A stretch of 5,844 nucleotides of DNA from an uncultured Clostridia bacterium (GTDB lineage Bacteria; Bacillota_A; Clostridia; Oscillospirales; Oscillospiraceae): contig CAMGMW010000082.1 in NCBI GenBank assembly GCA_946059285.1, positions 1 to 5,844 of the forward strand, read 5' to 3'. Position 1 is the stretch's first letter. Each line of letters starts with the position of its first letter. The translations under genes were made by a program, and so were the position numbers. The notes below the pieces were generated by a model, which had not been told where the DNA came from, did not search any database, and saw nothing but the letters and a program-made list of their open reading frames with translations. Positions 1 through 5,752 of the stretch are shown here, in pieces.

Positions 1-22
1 AGCGGCGCCCAGACGCGCCGCC
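1..22 (-). terminator. Possible intrinsic terminator of the WYL gene, cut by the window edge
   Basis: Positions 2-8 (GCGGCGC) and 15-21 (GCGCCGC) form a perfect 7-bp GC stem with a 6-base loop, lying 17 bases past the stop of the minus-strand regulator gene. On the minus strand the stem is followed by a T at position 1, and then the window ends, so the T-run needed for a confident call cannot be seen. The hairpin could instead belong to a convergent neighbour or to an outside gene. Confidence 0.35.
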
Positions 23-38
23 CCGGAGAATGCGGGAT

Positions 39-1025
39 TCACGCCTCCTGCGGCAGCGCGGCAAGCGCGTTTTCACAGAAGTTCCGATATTCCCTGACGA
101 CACTTTTCGGGAATACGACTGTAGCGCGTCCGCTGAAGCCCGCCAGCCAGCCGAGAAAATTCGGAGATACGGATATTTCGGCGATAAAAGTAAAATGCGT
201 GTTCCCATCCGGAATCAGCATCAGATCTGTGCCAAAGCGGTCAATGACTACGCCCGCAAGACTGTTTTCAAAGCGCAGCTTGACACGTCTGCGCTTGCCG
301 CGGAACATACCGAATACCTCTCTGGAATAGGCGGCGGGATCAAAATTCTGCAGCTCATCCGTGATGACCCGATTTTCTTCAAGCAGGGTGATGTCGGACA
401 TCTTATCCACACGGTAGTGCGTCAAGCCATGCCTTTCGCTATGGGCGATCAGGTAATAGTTTTCGTTATCCCAGCACAGCGCATAGGGACTGGCGCGGTA
501 TGCCTGCGGACGGTAATGGGGCTTGCGGTCCGCACCCCAGTCAAAATAGCGAAAGGAAACCTGATGATTGGCGGCGATGGCATCATGCAGGACATCAACA
601 TTGGCGTAGATATCCTCATTTTCATTTTTCAGCCGTCCGGACACAACGATCTCACGGCGCAGCAGTTCCGCCTCATGCGCACTGGACAGGGCGGCCAGCT
701 TCCGTACCAGTGACAGGGATTTTTGCGCAGTAAGAAACTTAGACGACAGTACGGCATCAATGAGCAGCTTGATTTCCGGCAGTTCAAAATCCCGCTGCGC
801 AACATAATACCCGCCATCCACTCCGCGCTGCCGGCAGATCTTCATACCGTAATCCGACAAAAGACGCAGATCATCATAAATGCTCTTTCGCTCTGCCCGG
901 ATTCCCTTCAACGCCAAATGATCCAGAATCATTTGCATGCTTGCCGGATGTTTCTCATCCGTATTTTGCCGCAGATAATCCCGCAGATACAGCAATTTCA
1001 GCTTCTGTCCTTCGGATTTCGCCAT
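39..1025 (-). CDS. WYL-domain transcriptional regulator with N-terminal winged helix-turn-helix (YafY/DeoR-like)
   Basis: This 328-residue cytoplasmic regulator has the usual length and order of WYL transcription factors. Residues about 8-62 form the DNA-binding winged helix (RKSIYDDLRLLSDYG is the recognition-helix region). A linker follows, then a WYL domain at about 140-215, including the stretch VSFRYFDW and the core NYYLIAH, in which tyrosine takes the place of tryptophan. Residues about 245-320 match the C-terminal WCX-type extension. The ATG at 1025 is chosen over one 13 codons upstream (1064) because AAGGGAGG lies 7 bases before it, and the upstream start would lie ahead of the predicted transcription start. 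WYL domains in known proteins sense nucleic acid or small ligands, and members act as activators or repressors; the ligand here is unknown. The gene is divergent from the transporter at 1169, so self-regulation and control of that neighbour are plausible inferences. Confidence 0.88.
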   Translation of the reverse strand: MAKSEGQKLKLLYLRDYLRQNTDEKHPASMQMILDHLALKGIRAERKSIYDDLRLLSDYGMKICRQRGVDGGYYVAQRDFELPEIKLLIDAVLSSKFLTAQKSLSLVRKLAALSSAHEAELLRREIVVSGRLKNENEDIYANVDVLHDAIAANHQVSFRYFDWGADRKPHYRPQAYRASPYALCWDNENYYLIAHSERHGLTHYRVDKMSDITLLEENRVITDELQNFDPAAYSREVFGMFRGKRRRVKLRFENSLAGVVIDRFGTDLMLIPDGNTHFTFIAEISVSPNFLGWLAGFSGRATVVFPKSVVREYRNFCENALAALPQEA

Positions 1026-1032
1026 GCGATCG

Positions 1033-1040
1033 CCTCCCTT
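1033..1040 (-). promoter_or_regulatory. Ribosome binding site of the WYL regulator
   Basis: On the minus strand this reads AAGGGAGG, 7 bases ahead of the ATG at 1025. It selects that ATG over the in-frame ATG at 1064. Confidence 0.75.
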
Positions 1041-1047
1041 AGCCCAA

Positions 1048-1076
1048 ACAATACCACATTTCACCTAAGAGTGCAA
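1048..1076 (-). promoter_or_regulatory. Sigma-A-type promoter of the WYL regulator (extended -10)
   Basis: On the minus strand, TTGCAC (1071-1076) and TATTGT (1048-1053) are separated by exactly 17 bp, and TGG directly precedes the -10, giving an extended -10. The predicted start is near 1041, leaving a leader of only about 16 bases that consists largely of the ribosome binding site. Confidence 0.6.
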
Positions 1077-1131
1077 GAAGCTGTGCGGCAAATGTAAATT
1101 TTTCTGCATTTCTTGACCTTTGGACAGCTTC
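1077..1131. repeat. 8-bp inverted repeat between the divergent promoters; candidate operator
   Basis: GAAGCTGT (1077-1084) is matched by its exact reverse complement ACAGCTTC (1124-1131). The left arm abuts the -35 box of the minus-strand promoter, and the right arm lies inside the spacer of the plus-strand promoter. Arm centres are 47 bp apart. A second, weaker pair, AAATG (1090-1094) and CATTT (1107-1111), lies in the AT-rich stretch between them. Binding by the divergent WYL regulator is inference only; an 8-bp match in this short region could be chance. Confidence 0.3.
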
Positions 1132-1141
1132 GTGGTATGCT
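1113..1141 (+). promoter_or_regulatory. Sigma-A-type promoter of the AI-2E family transporter (extended -10)
   Basis: TTGACC (1113-1118) and TATGCT (1136-1141) are 17 bp apart, with TGG directly before the -10 (extended -10). The AT-rich sequence at 1090-1112 could act as an UP element. Predicted start is near 1148, giving a leader of about 21 bases. Confidence 0.7.
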
Positions 1142-1168
1142 ATACGGGACAGAAGAAGGAGGCGGAAT

Positions 1169-2485
1169 ATGAAGCTGCATCGCAACGAAAAATATGTGAA
1201 GTGGGGTCTGACCGCCCTCGCCGTCATCGTGGCAGGCACACTGTTCTGGATCATCTTCTCCAATCTGCGCGGTTTTTACGGGCTGATTCTCGATTTTTTG
1301 GAGATTATCTCGGCACTGCTGTATGGCTGCCTGTTTGCATATTTGATGAATCCGGTCATGAAGCGGGTACAGGGCTGGATGGACAAGCTTTTGTCCAAAC
1401 GGAATATCAGCGAACGGGCGGCAAAACGCGCAAGCAAGACGGTTGGGATTGTTGTGGCGGTTTTGGTGCTGCTGGCGGCAATGTATGCGATTGTCGCGCT
1501 GATCGTACCGAACCTGATTGAGAGCCTGCGGCAGTTGTTGAGTGCTGAGCAGCTGCAGAGCTATTACGATACGGCGAGCAAATGGCTGGAGAACTTAATT
1601 GCAGATACGGACTTCGAACGCTGGCTGAATCAGAATGTCGGCAGCGCGTTGGAGTTGGTGATGGAGGAACTGAAGAAAATTGACCTTACCTCCATTTTAT
1701 CTGGGCTGACCAGCTCGGTTTACAACGTGGTGCTGGCAGTATTCAATATTCTGCTGGGCATTGTTGCGGCGGTATATATTCTGGTTTTCAAGGACAAGCT
1801 GAAAGCGCAATCCAAAAAACTCACTGTGGCGGTGTTCAACGCCGATCATGCCAACCGCCTGTTTGAATTGGCGCGCCGGACAGACCGCATTTTCGGCGGG
1901 TATTTGATCGGGAAAATCATCGATGCAGTCATTGTCGGCGTGATTACCTATATCGGGATGCTGATCATGGGGATGCCCTATGCCCCGCTGATCGCTACGA
2001 TTGTCGGCGTGACCAATGTGATTCCGTTTTTCGGACCGCTGCTGGGGATGATCCCGTCTGCGCTGCTGCTTTTGATCGATGATCCGCTGAACGCGCTGTA
2101 TTTTGTGATTTTTATCCTGATTCTGCAGCAGATCGACGGCAACATTATTGAAAATCGCATCCTCGGCGAAAAACTGGGAATTTCGGATCTTTGGGTGCTG
2201 GTGGCGATTTTGATTTTCGGCGGTGTGTTCGGTTTCGCCGGAATGCTGCTGGGCGTGCCGATCTTTGCCGTGCTTTATATGCTGATTTCGGATGGCATCA
2301 ACAAGCGGCTGAAGAAGAAACGCTACCCGGTGGAAACCGAGGCCTATTACAGCATCCGTACAGTGGAGGAGCTTCCGTCAGAGCCGTCACCGAGTTACTC
2401 GTTTGTCAGCGTAGAGCCGGCGTATGATATGGAGATCGAGGCGGATGAGGACTTTGAGATCGAGGAGCTTGACTACGATGAATAG
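1169..2485 (+). CDS. AI-2E/PerM family multi-pass membrane transporter (UPF0118 type)
   Basis: This 438-residue integral membrane protein belongs to the family that includes E. coli TqsA, PerM and YdiK and B. subtilis YtvI. Hydrophobic segments lie at about 12-32, 36-61, 91-116, 180-207, 245-300 (several), 305-325 and 338-375. The soluble, amphipathic stretch at about 117-175 is usual for the family. Family signatures are clear: TNVIPFFGPLLGMIPSALLL (282-301), and QQIDGNIIENRILGEKLGIS (320-339) followed by a glycine-rich last segment. Members have been linked to export of the AI-2 signal and to sodium/proton antiport, so the substrate cannot be assigned. The ATG is supported by AAGGAGG (1156-1162) with 6-base spacing. 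After the last membrane helix comes a basic patch (about 379-385) and then a long tail, with 13 acidic residues among the last 23. The gene has its own promoter and terminator and is divergent from a WYL regulator. Confidence 0.88.
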   Translation: MKLHRNEKYVKWGLTALAVIVAGTLFWIIFSNLRGFYGLILDFLEIISALLYGCLFAYLMNPVMKRVQGWMDKLLSKRNISERAAKRASKTVGIVVAVLVLLAAMYAIVALIVPNLIESLRQLLSAEQLQSYYDTASKWLENLIADTDFERWLNQNVGSALELVMEELKKIDLTSILSGLTSSVYNVVLAVFNILLGIVAAVYILVFKDKLKAQSKKLTVAVFNADHANRLFELARRTDRIFGGYLIGKIIDAVIVGVITYIGMLIMGMPYAPLIATIVGVTNVIPFFGPLLGMIPSALLLLIDDPLNALYFVIFILILQQIDGNIIENRILGEKLGISDLWVLVAILIFGGVFGFAGMLLGVPIFAVLYMLISDGINKRLKKKRYPVETEAYYSIRTVEELPSEPSPSYSFVSVEPAYDMEIEADEDFEIEELDYDE

Positions 2486-2489
2486 AGGG

Positions 2490-2519
2490 AAAATGGGGCT
2501 GCTGTGCGGCCCCATTTTT
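2490..2519 (+). terminator. Strong intrinsic terminator after the transporter gene
   Basis: AAAATGGGGC (2490-2499) pairs perfectly with GCCCCATTTT (2509-2518), giving a 10-bp stem with a 9-base loop that can close two further pairs, followed by a run of five T (2515-2519). It begins 4 bases after the transporter stop and ends only 8 bases before the ribosome binding site of the next gene. Confidence 0.88.
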
Positions 2520-2526
2520 GCCTGTT

Positions 2527-2536
2527 GGGGAGGTGA
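2527..2536 (+). promoter_or_regulatory. Ribosome binding site fixing a TTG start for the FHA-SEDS gene
   Basis: GGGGAGGTGA is close to the ideal anti-16S complement. Its GGAGG core (2529-2533) lies 8 bases before TTG at 2542. It rules against the upstream in-frame TTG at 2518, which falls inside the terminator hairpin and has no ribosome site. Confidence 0.8.
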
Positions 2537-2541
2537 CTGCC

Positions 2542-4278
2542 TTGAAGGAGTTTTTCAGCGCGATCGCAACATTTTTCCAGACGGATGGAGTGCAGACCGC
2601 GTCGGTTTTCGCGTCGATATGGCGCTATGCGGCTCCGATACTGGCGCTGCTGCTGCTGTGGCGCTGCGCAAAACCGCTGCTGCGCTTCCGGCGTGAACCG
2701 GAAATCTGGGCGTGGCTGACCATGCCTGACGGTGACCGGCTTCCGGTGACACACTGGGAGAATCTGATCGGACGGGCCAAAAGCTGTGACATCGTTGTGA
2801 GCTTTCCAACCGTATCCCGCAATCACGCAGTCCTGACCCGCTATGACGACGGAAGCTGGTCAGTGACGGACATCGGCTCTCGCGGCTCGGTATTCGTCAA
2901 CGGGGAACAGACGGAACTGGCGGCGGTGGAATACGGCGACACGATCTGCCTCGGCGGCGTGGATATGGTTCTCACGGCAGTGACACATGAGGAACTGGAG
3001 GACCAGCTATATACCCGGACACGTCCGCAGAATATGGCGTCGCCGACGTTAACCCTGCTGCTGCTGACCGTGTTTCAGCTTTGTACGGTTTTCCGATTCT
3101 GGACGTGTACAGCACCGGAGCAGGCAGCAACCGTAGTGCTGAGTTTTGCAACGCTGTTGGCGGTTCAGTGGCTCCTGTTCGCGGTGCTTCGGCTGATGCG
3201 CCGCAGCGGCTATGAGATGGAGACGCTGGCGTTTTTCCTCTCTACCATCGGACTGGCTGTGATCGCTTCCTCCGATGTTGCCGAGCTGCCGAAGCAGCTC
3301 GTTGCGCTCATTGGCGGTGTCATAATCTATCTGGTCATAGGGTGGTCCCTCCGCGATTTGTCACGCGCAAAAAAATTCCGCTATGTGGCGGCGGTAGGCG
3401 GGCTTGTGCTGCTGGCGGCGAACCTGGTGCTCGGGCAGGAGCTGAACGGTGCCAAAAACTGGATCATGATCGGCTCTATTTCCTTTCAGCCGTCGGAGCT
3501 GGTGAAGCTGTGCTTTATTTATGTCGGCGCGTCGACGATGGACCGTATTGTCACCAAGCGGAACCTGATTTTGTTTATCGCTTATTCCGCGGCGATCTGC
3601 GGCTGCCTTGCTCTGATGAACGACTTTGGAACGGCATTGATTTTTTTCGTTGCGTTCCTGGTGATCGCATATCTTCGCTCCGGCAGCTTTGCAACCATCA
3701 CGCTGGCTTGCGCGGCGACCGGCTTTGCCGGCATCATGGCGGTACGCTTTCGCCCGCATATCCTCAGCCGTTTTGCAACATGGGGACATGCGTGGGAGTA
3801 TGCGCTTTCCGGCGGCTATCAGCAGACCAGAGCCATGATGTGCATTGCCTCCGGCGGCTTTTTGGGCCTGGGCGCAGGTCAGGGCTGGCTGAAATATGTG
3901 GCGGCGGCGGATACGGATCTGGTGTTTGCGTTTGTCTGCGAGGAATGGGGGCTAATCCTTGGACTGACAATGGCAGCGGCGATCGTGATTCTCGGCATCT
4001 TTGTGATGCGCTCTGCTGCAGTGGGACGCAGCAGCTTTTATACCATCGGCGCCTGCGCGGCAATCGCCATTCTGATGATCCAGACGATTTTGAATGTGTT
4101 CGGAACAATGGATCTGCTGCCGCTGACCGGCGTGACGTTCCCATTTGTCTCCAACGGCGGCTCCAGCATGCTCTCTTCATGGGGACTGCTTGCCTTTTTG
4201 AAGGCGGCAGACACGCGGCAGAATGCCAGCTTCGCTGTCCGGACGGCAAAGGCACAGGAGGTGGAGGCATATGAATAA
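2542..4278 (+). CDS. FHA domain-SEDS fusion: FtsW/RodA/SpoVE-family peptidoglycan glycosyltransferase
   Basis: This 578-residue membrane protein should polymerise lipid II into glycan strands, the known activity of SEDS proteins. Using the TTG start at 2542, a single membrane helix (about 27-42) is followed by a basic stretch (RCAKPLLRFRR), which puts the next part in the cytoplasm. An FHA domain covers about 72-147, with GR at 77-78, SRNHA at 92-96 and FVNG at 118-121. The SEDS core runs from about 167 to 556 with roughly ten helices. Its motifs are GAKNWIMIGSISFQPSELVK (303-322), NDFGTALIFF (360-369), GLGAGQGW (442-449), DTD (457-459, where Asp459 aligns with the catalytic aspartate, D297 in E. 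coli FtsW), and PLTGVTFPFVSNGGSSML (527-544). It overlaps the downstream PBP gene by 8 bp, the usual SEDS-PBP pairing. The motifs do not settle whether it is RodA-, FtsW- or SpoVE-like; the gene order favours an elongation-type RodA role. The FHA module suggests binding of a threonine-phosphorylated partner (inference). Confidence 0.93.
   Translation: MKEFFSAIATFFQTDGVQTASVFASIWRYAAPILALLLLWRCAKPLLRFRREPEIWAWLTMPDGDRLPVTHWENLIGRAKSCDIVVSFPTVSRNHAVLTRYDDGSWSVTDIGSRGSVFVNGEQTELAAVEYGDTICLGGVDMVLTAVTHEELEDQLYTRTRPQNMASPTLTLLLLTVFQLCTVFRFWTCTAPEQAATVVLSFATLLAVQWLLFAVLRLMRRSGYEMETLAFFLSTIGLAVIASSDVAELPKQLVALIGGVIIYLVIGWSLRDLSRAKKFRYVAAVGGLVLLAANLVLGQELNGAKNWIMIGSISFQPSELVKLCFIYVGASTMDRIVTKRNLILFIAYSAAICGCLALMNDFGTALIFFVAFLVIAYLRSGSFATITLACAATGFAGIMAVRFRPHILSRFATWGHAWEYALSGGYQQTRAMMCIASGGFLGLGAGQGWLKYVAAADTDLVFAFVCEEWGLILGLTMAAAIVILGIFVMRSAAVGRSSFYTIGACAAIAILMIQTILNVFGTMDLLPLTGVTFPFVSNGGSSMLSSWGLLAFLKAADTRQNASFAVRTAKAQEVEAYE
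4256..4261 (+). promoter_or_regulatory. Ribosome binding site of the PBP gene, inside the SEDS gene
   Basis: AGGAGG lies 9 bases before ATG 4271, within the last codons of the upstream gene. It supports this ATG over an in-frame start at 4223, whose extra residues (PASLSGRQRHRRWRH) are just the SEDS C-terminal coding region read in another frame. Confidence 0.7.
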
Positions 4279-5641
4279 GCTGGCAAAACGGACATGGCTC
4301 GCGCTGGTGCTGGCCGGAGTGCTGGTACTCGGACTGATCACCATTTTGGTTCGCTATCTGATCGACGCGCCGGAATGGGTAACCTTCCAAAACAGCCCTC
4401 ATGTGTATACCAACGGTGTGCTGAACAGCGGACGGATTGTTGATCGCAGCGGGATGACCGTTTTGGACGCGACTGAGGGAAAACAGTATGCGGACAGCGC
4501 CTCCGTGCGCCAGGCAATGCTGCATCTGCTGGGGGATCGGGAAGGCAATATTTCGCCGTTCCTGCTGGCGGAATACGGACAGGAGCTGATCGGCTTTGAC
4601 CGCTTTAACGGAACGTACACCGCGGGAGAACATGTCGGCGAGATGACACTGACGGTCAGCGCGGAGGTGCAGCGCACCGCTCTCAATGCGCTGGATGGAC
4701 GCAAGGGTACGGTTGGCGTCTACAATTACCGCACGGGTGAAGTGCTGTGCATGGTATCCTCACCCACCTTTGATCCGGACGATGTGCCGGATGTGGAGGG
4801 CAATCCGGAAAAGTACGACGGCGTGTATGTCAACCGTTTCCTGCACAGCACCTATACGCCCGGTTCGACTTTTAAGCTGGTGACGGCGCTGGCGGCGCTG
4901 GAGGAGATGGATGACATTCAGACGCGCAGCTTCGTTTGCGAGGGAAGTGCGCAGGTGGGAGCAGAAGTAGTCATATGCAACGGTGTACATGGGACGCTGA
5001 CCTTTGAAGAAGCGCTGGCACATTCCTGCAACGTCGTGTTTGCGCAGGTCGCGGCGGAGCTTGGACCAGAGCTTTTGATGCAGTATGCCCAGCAGACCGG
5101 CATCACATCGCGGTTATCCTTTGACGGTACGACAACGGCGGTCGGCAGCTTTGATTTGTCGGAGGCAACGGTCTATGAAACGGGCTGGGCGGGCGTCGGT
5201 CAGTATACGGATCAGATCAACCCCTGCCAGTTTATGACCTTTATGGGCGCGATTGCAAACGGCGGGGAGGCGGCAATGCCGTATCTGGTGAAGCAGGTCA
5301 CTTTTGGGGATTCGGTCAAATACAGCGTGTCTGAGCGTTCCACGGGATACACAATCGACGCGTCGTCGGCAGCCCGGCTGGCGAAGATGATGCACTTTGC
5401 TGTAACGGAGGCGTACGGTAAGGAAAACTTCTGTGGCATGTACGCCGGGGCAAAGTCTGGTACAGCGGAAAACGGCGGCGGTGCGGCGGCAAATGCGCTG
5501 TTTGCCGGATTTGTGCAGGACGAGGATTATCCGCTGGCGTTTGTGGTTGTAGTGGAGCAGGGCGGGGGCGGCGCGGCGGTCTGCACGCCGATTGTTCGAC
5601 GGGTGCTCGAAGCATGTGTTATTGCGATGGACTTATCCTGA
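4271..5641 (+). CDS. Class B penicillin-binding protein (peptidoglycan D,D-transpeptidase, PbpA-like)
   Basis: This 456-residue, membrane-anchored transpeptidase cross-links peptidoglycan stem peptides outside the cell and is the expected partner of the SEDS polymerase. One N-terminal membrane helix (about 9-30) follows a basic start (MNKLAKR). A short pedestal region (about 50-125) contains GRIVDRSGM, the usual class B motif. The transpeptidase domain (about 140-450) has all three catalytic motifs: STFK at 199-202 (Ser199 is the acylated serine), SCN at 252-254, and KSGT at 395-398. There are no PASTA repeats. It is shorter than PBP2 or SpoVD proteins (about 600 or more) and nearer to mycobacterial PbpA (about 490), mainly through a small pedestal. 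Cys223, Cys236 and Cys253 surround the active-site region. The start overlaps the SEDS stop as ATGAATAA, which suggests translational coupling. No convincing terminator follows before the tRNA promoter. Confidence 0.93.
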   Translation: MNKLAKRTWLALVLAGVLVLGLITILVRYLIDAPEWVTFQNSPHVYTNGVLNSGRIVDRSGMTVLDATEGKQYADSASVRQAMLHLLGDREGNISPFLLAEYGQELIGFDRFNGTYTAGEHVGEMTLTVSAEVQRTALNALDGRKGTVGVYNYRTGEVLCMVSSPTFDPDDVPDVEGNPEKYDGVYVNRFLHSTYTPGSTFKLVTALAALEEMDDIQTRSFVCEGSAQVGAEVVICNGVHGTLTFEEALAHSCNVVFAQVAAELGPELLMQYAQQTGITSRLSFDGTTTAVGSFDLSEATVYETGWAGVGQYTDQINPCQFMTFMGAIANGGEAAMPYLVKQVTFGDSVKYSVSERSTGYTIDASSAARLAKMMHFAVTEAYGKENFCGMYAGAKSGTAENGGGAAANALFAGFVQDEDYPLAFVVVVEQGGGGAAVCTPIVRRVLEACVIAMDLS

Positions 5642-5687
5642 TGCTGCAAATCTTTTCGTGAAATTGTCAGATTTCGCAAGAAAACCC

Positions 5688-5716
5688 TTGACAACTGCTT
5701 TAAAATCGAGTATGAT
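5688..5716 (+). promoter_or_regulatory. Near-consensus sigma-A promoter for tRNA-Ser
   Basis: TTGACA (5688-5693) and TATGAT (5711-5716) are exactly 17 bp apart, so 11 of 12 core bases match consensus. This is the strongest promoter in the window, as expected for a stable RNA gene. With standard -10 spacing, transcription starts at about G5723. Confidence 0.88.
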
Positions 5717-5722
5717 ATCCAA

Positions 5723-5748
5723 GCTGATTTTGTGTGTGCAAAATCAGC
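5723..5748 (+). other. Perfect 10-bp hairpin in the tRNA-Ser leader
   Basis: GCTGATTTTG (5723-5732) pairs without mismatch with CAAAATCAGC (5739-5748) around the loop TGTGTG. The stem begins at the predicted first transcribed base and ends 4 bases before the mature tRNA 5' end. No T-run follows, so it is not a terminator. It may protect the 5' end or guide tRNA processing; a DNA-level operator role is also possible. Confidence 0.65.
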
Positions 5749-5752
5749 ACAT

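Noticed and set aside
30..713. Open frame of 227 codons on the plus strand
   Set aside because: It is fully antisense to the well-supported WYL gene, has no convincing ribosome site, and shows no recognisable domain.
39..1025. WYL regulator as part of a phage-defence island
   Set aside because: WYL proteins regulate some defence loci, but all neighbours here are a transporter, cell-wall genes and a tRNA, with no defence effector.
2518..2541. Upstream TTG start at 2518 for the FHA-SEDS gene
   Set aside because: This TTG sits in the 3' arm and T-run of the terminator and has no ribosome binding site. The near-perfect site at 2527-2536 points to TTG 2542.
3342..4274. Open frame of 310 codons in another plus-strand frame inside the SEDS gene
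   Set aside because: The product is rich in Arg, Gly and Cys with no fold or motif. It follows from the codon bias of the SEDS gene, whose own motifs are continuous across the region.
3764..4633. Open frame of 289 codons on the minus strand across the SEDS/PBP junction
   Set aside because: It is antisense to two strongly supported genes, and the product is low-complexity and Ser/Arg/Pro-rich with no recognisable domain.
5651..5684. Possible terminator after the PBP gene
   Set aside because: A 7-bp stem including one wobble pair (5658-5664 with 5671-5677) can form and extend imperfectly, but it is AT-rich and no T-run follows on either strand. It is too weak to call, so readthrough into the tRNA cannot be excluded.
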